A DNA stretch of 44,393 bases from Edaphobacter aggregans (GTDB lineage: Bacteria; Acidobacteriota; Terriglobia; Terriglobales; Acidobacteriaceae), in assembly GCA_022736715.1 (NCBI GenBank), contig DZDJ01000003.1:1-44393 (forward strand), written 5' to 3'. Positions 18,909 to 28,210 of this stretch are shown here, one piece after another. Position 1 is the stretch's first letter; each line of letters opens with the position of its first letter. The notes beneath the pieces were generated by a model. The model ran no database searches, was not told the DNA's origin, and saw only the letters and a program-made list of their open reading frames with translations. The position numbers and the translations under genes are program-made.

Positions 18909-20303
18909 ATGACAACCTACGATCTGATCGTGATTGGCTCCGGGCCGGCAGGACAGCGGGCCGCCATCTATGGCGCAAAATTAGGCAAAAAAGTGGCCCT
19001 TGTAGAAATGCGGGAAGTTGTCGGCGGAACGTGCATCAACACCGGCACCATCCCCAGCAAGACCATGCGCGAGGCGGTGCTGCACCTCTCCGGGTACAAC
19101 TATAAGTCGATCTACGGCATGAACTACCGCGTGAAGGAAAAGATCACCATGGCCGATCTTGCCTTCCGCGTGCAGCACGTCATCAAGACAGAGATTGACG
19201 TTACCGAAGCACAGCTTTCGCGCAACAACATTGAGATGCTGGTGGGCGTGGCCAGCCTGGAGGACGCGACCCACGTGCGCGTCACCAACTCCCGCGGTTC
19301 AACTGTATATGAAGCAAAGAACATCCTGATCGGTACCGGCACCAAGCCGGCCAGCTCGCCCAAAGTTCCACTGAATGGACGGACCATCGTCAATAGCGAC
19401 CAGGTGCTGGAACTGACCGATCTGCCCAAGACCATGATCGTCGTCGGCGGCGGCGTCATCGGCGTGGAGTACACCTGCATGTTCGCCGCGCTCGGCGTGC
19501 GCGTCACGCTGATTGAGCGGCGGCCGCGCCTGCTGGAATTTGCCGACCAGGAGATCATTGAAGCGCTTAGCTATCACCTGCGCGACGCCCGCGTCACCAT
19601 GCGGCTGAACGAACAGGTGGAGAGCGTGGAGGAGCTGGCCGACGGCACCGTGGTGGCCAATCTGGAGAGCAAAAAGAAGGTCTCCGGCGATGCGCTGCTC
19701 TACGCCGTGGGGCGCCAGGGCAACGTGGACGAACTGAACCTGCCCGCCGCCGGGCTGGACGCCGACTCGCGCGGCCGCATTCCGGTGGACAAGGACTACC
19801 GCACCAAGCAGCCGAACATCTTTGCCGTGGGCGATGTGATCGGCTTCCCCAGCCTGGCCTCCGTATCGATGGAGCAGGGCCGCATTGCCGCCGCCCGCGC
19901 CTTTGGCGACGACACGGTGCTCTCCAACCCCAGCTATTATCCTTACGGCATCTACACCATTCCGGAAATCTCCTTCATCGGCAAAACCGAAGAGCAACTG
20001 ACCGAAGAGGATGTTCCCTATGAAGTGGGCGTGGCCTACTATCGTGAGTCCGCCCGCGGCCAGATTCGTGGCGACACCACGGGCCGCCTGAAGCTGATCT
20101 TCCATCGTGAAACCCGCGCCATACTTGGCGTCCACATCATCGGAGACAATGCCAGCGAACTGCTGCACATTGGCCAGGCCGTGATGGTGCTGGGCGGAAC
20201 ACTGGACTACTTCGTGGATACCGTGTTCAACTATCCCACGCTTGCGGAATGTTACAAGACCGCGGCCTTTAACGGGATGAACCGTTTGAGCAAATTCGAA
20301 TAA
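18909..20303 (+). CDS. sthA: Soluble (Si-specific) NAD(P)+ transhydrogenase
   Basis: The 464-residue cytosolic flavoprotein exchanges hydride between NADPH and NAD+, balancing the two pools. It has the flavoprotein disulfide-reductase layout: FAD motif GSGPAG (11-16), NAD motif GGGVIGVEYTCMFAALG, and an FAD-binding NIFAVGDVIGFPSLAS. The active-site region is GGTCINTGTIPSK. It keeps C42, but the second redox cysteine of the disulfide reductases is replaced by T47, as in SthA. This excludes lipoamide dehydrogenase and glutathione reductase. The C-terminal dimerisation segment (VFNYPTLAECYKTAAFNGMNRL) also matches SthA. The ROK kinase begins 111 bp downstream on the same strand, and NADPH balance with glucose phosphorylation is a sensible pair. 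Confidence 0.94.
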   Translation: MTTYDLIVIGSGPAGQRAAIYGAKLGKKVALVEMREVVGGTCINTGTIPSKTMREAVLHLSGYNYKSIYGMNYRVKEKITMADLAFRVQHVIKTEIDVTEAQLSRNNIEMLVGVASLEDATHVRVTNSRGSTVYEAKNILIGTGTKPASSPKVPLNGRTIVNSDQVLELTDLPKTMIVVGGGVIGVEYTCMFAALGVRVTLIERRPRLLEFADQEIIEALSYHLRDARVTMRLNEQVESVEELADGTVVANLESKKKVSGDALLYAVGRQGNVDELNLPAAGLDADSRGRIPVDKDYRTKQPNIFAVGDVIGFPSLASVSMEQGRIAAARAFGDDTVLSNPSYYPYGIYTIPEISFIGKTEEQLTEEDVPYEVGVAYYRESARGQIRGDTTGRLKLIFHRETRAILGVHIIGDNASELLHIGQAVMVLGGTLDYFVDTVFNYPTLAECYKTAAFNGMNRLSKFE

Positions 20304-20414
20304 GGGCGCTGCGGGTGGAGAGCTGCTGGTCAGATTCCTGCGGCGGCCAGGCATGGTGGATGTTTTTCAGAATGAGCACGGCATCTGTTTGTGCCGGCAC
20401 GGTGGACAAAAACG

Positions 20415-21311
20415 ATGGCAAAGACGATTGGCATTGCAATGTCGCAGCGCGTCACCGCAGGGCTGATGGAGAATCATCAGCTGGTGGGCCCGCTGCGTTA
20501 CTTCCCCGAAGATCCGGAGCAGGACGATGCTCTGGTAGAGCTGCATGCGGAGGCCCTGATCCAGACCTTGTGCAGTGAAATTCTGGCCGTGGCCAACGGC
20601 GCGACGGACATTGACGCCGTGGGCGTGGCGTTGCCCGGCCTGGTCAAGGCTGGCGTGGTGGAAGATGCGCCCAACCTGCCGCAGTTGAAGGGCGTCAAGG
20701 TGCAGGAGCAACTGACCGCGCACCTGAAGCAGCGTGGACTGCAGACGGCCGTAACGGTACTGAATGATGCTGACGCGATGGCAGCAGGACTGGCCGCCAT
20801 GCACGGGCACCTGGACCGCCTGATCCGCGTGTGGACGCTGGGCAACGGCATTGGCTACGGACGCTACCCCTTCAGCGAGGGCGCGTGGGAAGGCGGCCAC
20901 ACCGTGGTGACGCTGGACCACAAGGAGACCTACTGCGGTTGTGGCGGGCGCGGACATCTGGAAGGCATCATGGGGCATCGCGCCATGCGGCTGCGCTTTC
21001 TGGACATGGAGCCGGAAGAGGTGTTTGAGGCCGCAGCGGCGGGCGACGAGCGCTGCCTGGACTTCAAAAAACTCTGGCACCGGGCGCTGGCGGCGGCAAC
21101 TGCCACCACCATCCACATGGCCGGGCCAGGCAAGTTCTACATCACCGGTTTCAACATCCGTTTCCTGGACCTGGACATGATGAAGAACTACCTGCATCAG
21201 ATGGTGAAGATGAGTCCGCTGCAAAGCTATTCTATCGATGTGCTACCCAAGAGCGACGAAGCAGAGATCATCGGCGCTGGTGTGGCGGCAGAACAGGCAG
21301 CAGGGTTATAA
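20415..21311 (+). CDS. ROK-family sugar kinase (glucokinase-like)
   Basis: The 298-residue protein is a ROK-family kinase, probably phosphorylating glucose or another hexose. The catalytic aspartate is D118 in TVLNDADAMAAG. The zinc motif is CGCGGRGHLEG at 174-184, where the third of the usual cysteines is His181, still able to bind metal. The sugar-binding glutamate region EGAWEGGHTVV precedes it. The N-terminal phosphate loop is degenerate (MAKTIGIAMSQRVTAGL) in place of the usual DxGGTK, which is unusual and may weaken nucleotide binding or alter activity. The start is ATG 20415; an upstream in-frame GTG adds eight residues. It follows sthA and ends at a strong bidirectional terminator. 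Confidence 0.8.
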   Translation: MAKTIGIAMSQRVTAGLMENHQLVGPLRYFPEDPEQDDALVELHAEALIQTLCSEILAVANGATDIDAVGVALPGLVKAGVVEDAPNLPQLKGVKVQEQLTAHLKQRGLQTAVTVLNDADAMAAGLAAMHGHLDRLIRVWTLGNGIGYGRYPFSEGAWEGGHTVVTLDHKETYCGCGGRGHLEGIMGHRAMRLRFLDMEPEEVFEAAAAGDERCLDFKKLWHRALAAATATTIHMAGPGKFYITGFNIRFLDLDMMKNYLHQMVKMSPLQSYSIDVLPKSDEAEIIGAGVAAEQAAGL

Positions 21312-21333
21312 CGTTATTTTTCTCCTTACAGGC

Positions 21334-21375
21334 AAAAAAAGAGGGTGCAGACAACAACCTGCACCCTCTTTTTTT
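21334..21375. terminator. Bidirectional terminator between the ROK kinase and RDD genes
   Basis: A perfect 17-bp stem pairs 21334-21350 with 21359-21375 around an eight-base loop. The core is GAGGGTGCAG/CTGCACCCTC, with seven A on one side and seven T on the other. It can serve both convergent genes. Confidence 0.92.
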
Positions 21376-21390
21376 AACGATCGAGTCCCT

Positions 21391-22788
21391 TCAGTAGCTG
21401 CGCTGGTACATCCGCGTGATGCGGTCGTGCCAACCCAGCCGGTCGCTGTCAACCCAGGCCCAGACGATGCCCAGCCCCAGCGGCAGCGCCGACAGCAGCA
21501 GTGCTCCAATGCGACGGCGCATGGCGGCGCGGGTGGGGTTCTGGTCGTCGAAGGTGCAAAGAGCGATGTGCGCATAGCGCATGCCCGGCGTGGCCTCGGC
21601 GAAGGTAAAGAACAGCAGCTCGTAGAGCAGGAAAAAGGCAAACAGCGCTACCGCTCCACCGATCAGGGCTGGCTTCATGGCTGGCGGGTGCGCCGTGGAG
21701 GCCACAAAAACCACGGCAAAGAGCAGGCACCCACCCAGAACCAGGCAAAGGTCAACGATGCCAGACATCAGCCGCAGCTCCAGTGAAGCTGTCTGCGGAG
21801 GCAGATCAAGCATCGCGCCCAATTCGGGACCATGCTCCGGCTCGGCCAGCAGAACGGCCTCCGGGGACTCCGCCAGATCGTCCAGCCGGATGGCGTTCCA
21901 GTCCGGCGCTGTGCTGGCCAGTTGTTCTCCGGCCAGCGGCTGCCTGGAGACCTGCTCCGGCTCCACTTCAAAGATGCGCAGTTGCGAGGCATCGTGAACG
22001 GTGGCCTCCGGATCGTGCAGCGGCCCCTCCGCCAGCCGTGGACGGGCCTTGCGCGCGGCCACCAGTTGACGCGGAAACTCGATGAGATTGGCCGAGAGCG
22101 GAATGGGGTCTTCCACCGGCTCGACAGTAAAGAGTTCCTCTTCTTCAGCGGCAGCCGGAGCTTCGGCAACGGCTTCCGCAGCACCGGCAACCGGAGGAGC
22201 CGTAAGATAAAACGCCTCGCTGGCCTCGGCGGCAGGCGCGGGCAACAGGACCTCCGGCTTTGCCACCAGCTGCGGGCCTTCGGCTGTTTCTGTGGTGGAC
22301 GCGGCAGTAGAGGCAACGGCGGAAGCCTCTTCCATCTCTTCCATGGCGTCCAACCCGGCCAGCAGGGCCTGCTGGGCCACGGACGCAGCTTCGGCAGAAA
22401 GTGCGGCGGCCCTGGCGGCGGCGGCAGCGGCCTCTGCCTGTCGGGCAGCCGACTCCGCCTGCGCGGCCAGAATTTCACGATAACTGGGGAGCTGCGCGTA
22501 CCGGGCCGCGACCGCAGCGGCAATGCGCGCGGCGCGGCTCTCAGCAGTTTCAAGGGTGGGTCCCAGATCCATCGGCAGGTCCGGCTGGCCTTCGGGCGCG
22601 GGATGGCGGCGGGAACGGTGCGCTGCAAGACGTTCGGCCACCTGATGCTTCCATGCAGGTGTGGCCTCCTGCGGCTGCTCGATTGCCTGTTCTTCCGTAC
22701 GGAGGACGATTTGTAGAGAAGTAGCAGTGCTCAATGGCAGACTCGCTTCCTGAAAACGTTGTAGCCTCAAAGAGGACAGTGAAAACAT
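21391..22788 (-). CDS. RDD-family membrane protein with long Ala/Glu-rich N-terminal region
   Basis: The product (about 465 residues) has a C-terminal RDD domain of about 130 residues: two hydrophobic helices (GIVDLCLVLGGCLLFAVVFV and ALIGGAVALFAFFLLYELLFF), then TPGMRYAHIALCTFDD and a last helix. RDD proteins are inner-membrane proteins of unclear transport role. The remaining N-terminal 330 residues are charged, low-complexity and Ala/Glu/Pro-rich, including a likely helical stretch (about 80-170) dominated by alanine and glutamate. This arrangement would put a long cytoplasmic extension before the membrane domain. The start is taken as ATG 22788, with a weak ribosome-binding site; an upstream ATG at 22914 would enter the lptD promoter region. 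It is divergent from lptD. Confidence 0.75.
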   Translation of the reverse strand: MFSLSSLRLQRFQEASLPLSTATSLQIVLRTEEQAIEQPQEATPAWKHQVAERLAAHRSRRHPAPEGQPDLPMDLGPTLETAESRAARIAAAVAARYAQLPSYREILAAQAESAARQAEAAAAAARAAALSAEAASVAQQALLAGLDAMEEMEEASAVASTAASTTETAEGPQLVAKPEVLLPAPAAEASEAFYLTAPPVAGAAEAVAEAPAAAEEEELFTVEPVEDPIPLSANLIEFPRQLVAARKARPRLAEGPLHDPEATVHDASQLRIFEVEPEQVSRQPLAGEQLASTAPDWNAIRLDDLAESPEAVLLAEPEHGPELGAMLDLPPQTASLELRLMSGIVDLCLVLGGCLLFAVVFVASTAHPPAMKPALIGGAVALFAFFLLYELLFFTFAEATPGMRYAHIALCTFDDQNPTRAAMRRRIGALLLSALPLGLGIVWAWVDSDRLGWHDRITRMYQRSY

Positions 22789-23031
22789 CTGAAACCAGAC
22801 GCGCTCGACAGCGTCTGTAGGTATACAGCAGCAATGGCTGAGAAGATTGGAGGTTGCGGGCGCGCGAATGCGGCGTCTGCCATCGGGAATGACGGCGAAC
22901 AACGGCGGCGACAAAGCGTGATGAATGCCAGAGCGGCAGGCCCGCAGTACACCGGAAGAAGAAGTCTTGCACCCCGGCCGAAGAACGCTTTTGCGTGCTG
23001 GCGGAACATTGTGCTAGCTTCGGCCCCAGTG

Positions 23032-25485
23032 ATGAAGGCCCGTATTTCTTTAATTATCATGCTGTTGTTGCTGTGTCATCCAAAGCTTTGGGGCCAGACG
23101 TTGACAAAGCAGTTTCCGGCACAACTTTCGGCGCAATTTCCGGAACAGGGCGGCTCCAGCTTCTCGCAGTTGCCGGATGCCCCGGTGGTTCCCATTGCCG
23201 AGCCTGTTCCAGCGCCTCCCGGAGGCGTGCCGGTAACAATTCTGGCCGATAAACAGACCAAAAAAGGGGACATCTATACCCTGACCGGCAATGTGGAGAT
23301 TACGTATAAGGACTACGTGGTCCACGCCGACCGCATTACCTGCAATGCCGCCACCGGCGACGTGGCCGCCGAAGGGCATTTGCTGCTGGAGGGCGGCCCG
23401 GACGACGAGCACATCGCCGCCAGCCATGGCACCATGAACCTGAACAAGCAGACCGGCGAGCTGTTTGACGTGGACGGCACTATTGGCGTGATGAGCAGCG
23501 GCCACAAGAAGATCTACACCACAGCCAATCCGTTCACTATCACCGGCAAGCGGCTGGTAAAGCTGGGCCCGGCACACTATGAGCTGTACCAAGGCACCAT
23601 GACCTCCTGCCGGTTGCCGCATCCGGACTGGCGGCTGTATCTGCCCAGGCTGCTGGTGAAGGATGGCCAGGCCAAGGGCTACAACAGCAGCTTTCATTTG
23701 CTGGGCAAGCCGGTGCTCTACCTGCCCTACGTTACGCATCCGGTGGACGCCACCAGCCGACAGAGCGGCTTCCTGATCCCGGTCTTCGGCACTTCCTCCA
23801 CCAACGGCATTCTGGTGGGCGACCAGTACTACTGGGTCCTCAACCGCAGCATGGACGCGACCGTGGGCATGGAGTACTACAGCAGCCGCGGCCCCTCAGA
23901 GAACGGGCGCTTCCGCTATCGCGGCCAGGGCAAGGACTTTATCACGGCCCGCTTTGCCGCGCTGCAGGACCGCGGCGGCTATGGCCCAACACGTATCAAC
24001 CAGGGCGGCGAAGACATTGTCTTCAGCGGACGGCACGATTACGACGAGCACACGCGGGCAGTGGGCGAGTTGGAATATTTGAGCTCCTACCTGTACCGCG
24101 AGGCTTTTACGGAGAACTTCAACCAGGCGCTTTCGTCGGAGGTGAAGTCGACCGCATATCTGACACACCAGCAGTTTGGACTCACCAGCGCCATCCGGCT
24201 GACCCGTTACCAGAACTTTGAGAGCACCAACAAGGGCGACGAAGTCCGTATCATCCATCTGCCTTCACTTGACTTTGACGCCAGCGAGCACCACCTGGGC
24301 AGTACGCCGCTCCTTTGGACAATGAAGGGCTCGGCCACCGGCATGCGCCGCTCGGAGCCGGGCTTCCAGACCTTTGGCGTCGTGGAGCGCGTCGATTTCC
24401 ATCCGCAGATTTCGCTGCCCATGCAGGACGGCGGATGGGTCTTCCGGCCGGAGTTTGGCGTGCGCGAGACCTTCTACAGCCGCAGCCAGGAGTCGCCCGC
24501 GCGAACGCAAAGCAGCGTGCCCGTGGAGCGCAATGCCAGCATCAACCGCAAGCTGATTGAGACCGGCTTTGAGCTGCGCTCGCCCGTGCTCGAGCGCGTC
24601 TTCCATGCCCCGGCGCCCGGTGCCCATTTTCAACACGAGTTCAAGCACACGATTGAGGCCAGCGCGAACTACCGCTACGTGGACGGCGTGAACCGCTTCA
24701 ACAACATCCTGCGCTTTGACCCAGTGGACATTGTGAGTGATACGAACGAGGTGGAGTACGGGCTGACACAGCGGATCTACGTAAAGTCGCTGCACGCGCA
24801 CCCGTGCAAGGAGGGTGAGCAGCCGGCCGAACCCGGCGAAACGCAATGCGGCGGCGGCACGCGCGAGTGGATCACCTGGCAGGTGGCGCAGAAGTACTTC
24901 CTGGACCCGAACTTTGACGGCGCGCTGCTGCCTGGCCGCCGCAACGTGCTCGAAACCACGCTGGACTTCTCCGGCGTAGCCTTCCTGACCGATCCGCGCG
25001 ATCTTTCGCCCGTCATCTCCCGCCTGCGCGTGCGCACCACCGACAAGACCGACTTTGAATGGGACCTGGACTACGACACCAAGAAAGGCCGGCTGGCGGC
25101 CAGTAATGTGTTTGCCGATGTGCACAAAGGCAACTACTTTGCCGGGGTGAGCCACGCACGGCTCAACGCGCCGGGCGAGACGACGATCCAGGGGCAGGCC
25201 TCGCAGATCTCCGACTTCAACCAGTTGCGCCTGCTGGTCGGCTTTGGCGCGCCCACGCGCCGCGGGCTGAGCATCGCCGCCAACACCGGGCTCGACCTGA
25301 AGCAGGGCTCGCTGCAGTACGGCGCCGTGCAGACCTCCTACAACTGGGACTGTTGCGGACTGAGCGTCGAGTATCGCAAATTCCAGCTGGGATCGGTTCG
25401 GAATGAAGGCGTGTACCGCTTCAGCTTTACGCTGGCCGGCATTGGCTCGGCGGGCAACCTGCGCCGCGCCGAAAGGCTTTTCTGA
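23032..25485 (+). CDS. lptD: LPS-assembly outer-membrane protein LptD
   Basis: The product (817 residues from the chosen start) is the beta-barrel that inserts lipopolysaccharide into the outer leaflet. A signal peptide (MKARISLIIMLLLLCHPKLWGQ) supports ATG 23032 as the start; in-frame upstream ATGs at 22834 and 22921 would bury it. The periplasmic OstA/LptA-like jellyroll is seen at about 75-190, with TGNVEITYKDYVVHADRIT and ATGDVAAEGH. The C-terminal barrel contains the conserved PVLYLPYVTHPVD and SGFLIPVFG segments. Cysteines are few and differ from the E. coli disulfide pattern. It is divergent from the RDD gene and monocistronic. Its presence implies an LPS-containing outer membrane. Confidence 0.93.
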   Translation: MKARISLIIMLLLLCHPKLWGQTLTKQFPAQLSAQFPEQGGSSFSQLPDAPVVPIAEPVPAPPGGVPVTILADKQTKKGDIYTLTGNVEITYKDYVVHADRITCNAATGDVAAEGHLLLEGGPDDEHIAASHGTMNLNKQTGELFDVDGTIGVMSSGHKKIYTTANPFTITGKRLVKLGPAHYELYQGTMTSCRLPHPDWRLYLPRLLVKDGQAKGYNSSFHLLGKPVLYLPYVTHPVDATSRQSGFLIPVFGTSSTNGILVGDQYYWVLNRSMDATVGMEYYSSRGPSENGRFRYRGQGKDFITARFAALQDRGGYGPTRINQGGEDIVFSGRHDYDEHTRAVGELEYLSSYLYREAFTENFNQALSSEVKSTAYLTHQQFGLTSAIRLTRYQNFESTNKGDEVRIIHLPSLDFDASEHHLGSTPLLWTMKGSATGMRRSEPGFQTFGVVERVDFHPQISLPMQDGGWVFRPEFGVRETFYSRSQESPARTQSSVPVERNASINRKLIETGFELRSPVLERVFHAPAPGAHFQHEFKHTIEASANYRYVDGVNRFNNILRFDPVDIVSDTNEVEYGLTQRIYVKSLHAHPCKEGEQPAEPGETQCGGGTREWITWQVAQKYFLDPNFDGALLPGRRNVLETTLDFSGVAFLTDPRDLSPVISRLRVRTTDKTDFEWDLDYDTKKGRLAASNVFADVHKGNYFAGVSHARLNAPGETTIQGQASQISDFNQLRLLVGFGAPTRRGLSIAANTGLDLKQGSLQYGAVQTSYNWDCCGLSVEYRKFQLGSVRNEGVYRFSFTLAGIGSAGNLRRAERLF

Positions 25486-25650
25486 TCCTGACCGGCTTTT
25501 CTGACGCAGCGCAGGTCTCCTGAAAGACATCCCGCAGAACTGCATTTCGCCATGCGGCCATTCTGCTGACGATCTGCGCTCTGGGACTGGTCACTCCGCC
25601 GTGCTGGCGTGTATCGTGGTTAGCAGAGTTTCCAAGGAGGATTCCTTTCA

Positions 25651-26916
25651 ATGCAGAATCAAGCGTCCCTCTCCGCCTGGCCCGGCTTCGTCCGTAAGGC
25701 CGCGCATGTTGTTGCTGCCGGACTGCTCGCCGGACTGTTTTCGGTTGCCCCCGCCGCCTCCGCCGCGGCCAAATCTGCTCCGGCAGTCTGGGTGGGCACC
25801 TGGGCCACTGCCCCGCTGGCGACCGACGCCCGGACCGCCCCGGACTTTGCCAACGCCACCCTGCGCCAGATTGCGCACACCTCCATTGCAGGCAAAGAGC
25901 TGCGCATCCGCTTCACCAATGAGTTCGGCACCGGGCCGCTGCAAATCAACGCCGCCCATGTGGCCCTGAGCGCAGGCAATGGCGCCATTCAGCCGGGCAC
26001 GGACCATGTGGTCACCTTCAACGGCCAGCCGTCGATCTCCATTCCGCCGGGTGCACTGGCCCTCAGTGATCCTGTGGCCCTGGCCACCCCGGCGCTGAGC
26101 GATGTGGCCGTGAGCATCTACACCCCGGCGCAGCAGATCAACGTGGCCTCCTTTCATCAGGATGCCGACCAGACGAATTACTTGGTGAAGGGCGACCATC
26201 TCAGCGCCACCACGCTGGAGTCTCCGGAGACGATTGGCTCCTGGTATTTTCTGAAGGGCATTGACGTGGAGCCAAACTCGGACAAGTCCGCCGCCGTAGT
26301 TGCTTATGGCGACTCCATTACGGACGGCGCCTGGGCCTCCACCGACAAGAACCAGCGCTGGCCAGACTTTCTGGCCCGCCGCCTGCAGGCCGATGCCAAA
26401 ACTGCGCAGATTGGCGTGCTGAATGAGGGCATTGGCGGCAACCGCGTGCTGCGCGACGGCTATGGCCCCAGCGCGCTCGCCCGCTTTGACCGCGACGTGC
26501 TGGCGCAGGCTGGCGTGAAGTATGTCATCGTGCTGGAGAGCATCAACGACATTGGCCGCCTGAAGCGCAACAACGATCCGATAGACGCTGTGACTGCGGC
26601 CGACCTGGAGCAGGGCCTGCAACAGATTGTGGCGCGCGCGCACGAACACGGCATCAAGGTGTTTGGCGCCACTCTGACCCCCTACCAGGGCGCTGGCTAC
26701 TATACCGAAAAAGGCGAGCAGATCCGCGAGGCCATCAACCAGTGGATTCGCACCAGCGGCGTATTTGATGGCGTGGTGGACTTTGAGAAGGCCGTGCGGG
26801 ATCCAGCCAATCCGCAGCGCTATCTGCCGAAATACGAACACGGCGACCACCTGCATCCAAACGATACCGGCTACCGGGCCATGGGCGACGCTATCGACCT
26901 GAACCTCTTCAAATAG
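25651..26916 (+). CDS. Secreted SGNH/GDSL esterase
   Basis: The 421-residue protein begins with a signal peptide (about 1-38, cleaved near SAAA). It is an SGNH-fold hydrolase: nucleophile S222 in AYGDSITDG, glycine in GEGIGGNRVL-like block II (NEGIGGNRVL), asparagine in SINDIGR (block III), and the D399/H402 pair in HGDHLHPND (block V). The N-terminal half, about 45-205, is a beta-rich domain typical of extracellular carbohydrate esterases. It probably removes acetyl or other acyl groups from plant polysaccharides outside the cytoplasm. AAGGAGG lies ahead of ATG 25651. It ends at a hairpin terminator, and the downstream Fic gene is compositionally distinct. A GH3 glycosidase lies 3.3 kb away. 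Confidence 0.9.
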   Translation: MQNQASLSAWPGFVRKAAHVVAAGLLAGLFSVAPAASAAAKSAPAVWVGTWATAPLATDARTAPDFANATLRQIAHTSIAGKELRIRFTNEFGTGPLQINAAHVALSAGNGAIQPGTDHVVTFNGQPSISIPPGALALSDPVALATPALSDVAVSIYTPAQQINVASFHQDADQTNYLVKGDHLSATTLESPETIGSWYFLKGIDVEPNSDKSAAVVAYGDSITDGAWASTDKNQRWPDFLARRLQADAKTAQIGVLNEGIGGNRVLRDGYGPSALARFDRDVLAQAGVKYVIVLESINDIGRLKRNNDPIDAVTAADLEQGLQQIVARAHEHGIKVFGATLTPYQGAGYYTEKGEQIREAINQWIRTSGVFDGVVDFEKAVRDPANPQRYLPKYEHGDHLHPNDTGYRAMGDAIDLNLFK

Positions 26917-26935
26917 TCCGCTACAGATAAGCCAA

Positions 26936-26975
26936 CAGCGCCCGCGTGTGATCGCATACGGGCGCTGTGGTTTTT
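26936..26975 (+). terminator. Terminator of the SGNH esterase gene
   Basis: CAGCGCCCG (26936-26944) pairs with CGGGCGCTG (26959-26967), followed by TGGTTTTTA. It lies 20 bp after the esterase stop. Confidence 0.88.
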
Positions 26976-26999
26976 ATGGCATGAAATAGCCTATAGCTG

Positions 27000-27048
27000 T
27001 GCAAGATATTATCTGATGTAAAATCAGATTGCATACATATATCTTGCA
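27000..27048. promoter_or_regulatory. Nested perfect palindromes upstream of the first Fic gene
   Basis: TGCAAGATAT at 27000-27009 is a perfect inverted repeat of ATATCTTGCA at 27039-27048. Inside it, ATCTGAT (27011-27017) is a perfect inverted repeat of ATCAGAT (27023-27029) with a five-base spacer. All lie within 65 bp of the Fic start in an AT-rich segment that probably also holds the promoter. The structure fits operator sites for autoregulation, perhaps by the Fic protein's own C-terminal winged helix; that use is inference. Confidence 0.6.
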
Positions 27049-27064
27049 TGGAGTGCGCACTGCG

Positions 27065-28210
27065 ATGCTGTATGATCCCCCGGAACTTAGCGAGCTGGAA
27101 CAGGCTGTTCTCAGTAGAATTGCGGATTTGCGTAAACGATTGAGATTTGCCACAAGCACACCTCGACGCTGGTCCGGACTCCTCCGTAGAAATATGCTTG
27201 CGCAGGCAATTCGCGGTTCAAACAGTATCGAAGGCTATGTTGCCAGTGTTGAAGATGTCGTCGCTGCCGTGGAGGGAGACGCACCATTTTCTGAAACCGA
27301 AAACGAAACCTGGCAAGCCGTCATCGGCTATCGCAATGCTTTGACATATGTCTTGCAGTTGTCAAAAGATCCAGCCTTTCGTTACCAGGAAGGCTTTATA
27401 CGAAGCCTGCATTTTATGATGATGCAGCACGACTTAGGCAAGAATCCAGGCAATTGGCGTCCCGGAGCAATTTATATCCGTGATGAACAGCAAAATCAGA
27501 TTGTCTATGAGGGGCCAGATCGTGATCTCCTTGAACCTTTGATGGATGAGTTGATTCAGAGCCTGAATCGAGAACACAGCCAGGCAGAGATGGTTAAGGC
27601 GGCAATGGCACATCTCAATTTAGTGATGATCCATCCGTTTTCTGACGGAAATGGCCGCATGGCACGATGCCTGCAGACGCTTGTCCTGGCACGCGAAGGC
27701 ATTTTAGAGCCGGAATTCTGCAGCGTGGAAGAACACTTGGGAAAAGTGCAACAAGAGTATTACCAGGTTTTGTCTAAAGTCGGACAAGGGGCCTGGCATC
27801 CGGAAAATGACGCATCACCCTGGATTCGGTTTATGCTCAAGGCGCATCACGCACAAGCCTCGCTTCTTCAATGGCGAATGGATCAACTCAATAGAATATG
27901 GGAAGAACTGGATCTGCTTTTACGGCAACGGGGCCTGCCAGAGCGAATGCTGCAGCCAGTTGTAGACGCTGCGCTGCGGATGAAGCTACGGAACAGTTCT
28001 TATCGACGGACGGCCAATATCTCTGAAAATTTGGCGAGCCGTGACTTGAAAGTGCTTGTGGATATGGGCTTTTTAGTGGCTTCTGGCGAAAAGCGTGGGC
28101 GTTGGTATGAAGCAGCACCAATGCTTTTAGAATTTCGCGAACGGTTACGCGAACCGTTTAAGCCCATTGACCCATTTACCCAACAGCAGCCCAAATTGCC
28201 TGGCATGTAG
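27065..28210 (+). CDS. Fic-family AMP-transferase with inhibitory helix and C-terminal winged helix
   Basis: The product (381 residues from ATG 27065) is a class II Fic protein. The active-site motif is HPFSDGNGR from H190, the form that transfers AMP to target hydroxyls. The N-terminal inhibitory motif (S/T)xxxE(G/N) is S52-E56-G57 in GSNSIEGY, so activity is probably self-restrained by E56. The C-terminus (about 310-345) resembles a winged helix (ISENLASRDLKVLVDMGFLV). The target protein is unknown. A TTG at 27029 is in frame, but it lies inside the palindromes. G+C and codon use are visibly lower than in neighbouring genes, suggesting acquisition by transfer. The stop is 3 bp from the stop of convergent ruvA. 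Confidence 0.92.
   Translation: MLYDPPELSELEQAVLSRIADLRKRLRFATSTPRRWSGLLRRNMLAQAIRGSNSIEGYVASVEDVVAAVEGDAPFSETENETWQAVIGYRNALTYVLQLSKDPAFRYQEGFIRSLHFMMMQHDLGKNPGNWRPGAIYIRDEQQNQIVYEGPDRDLLEPLMDELIQSLNREHSQAEMVKAAMAHLNLVMIHPFSDGNGRMARCLQTLVLAREGILEPEFCSVEEHLGKVQQEYYQVLSKVGQGAWHPENDASPWIRFMLKAHHAQASLLQWRMDQLNRIWEELDLLLRQRGLPERMLQPVVDAALRMKLRNSSYRRTANISENLASRDLKVLVDMGFLVASGEKRGRWYEAAPMLLEFRERLREPFKPIDPFTQQQPKLPGM

Noticed and set aside
22834-23031. Longer N-terminus for LptD
   Set aside because: The signal peptide starts at 23032; extra residues would bury it and overlap the promoter of the divergent gene.
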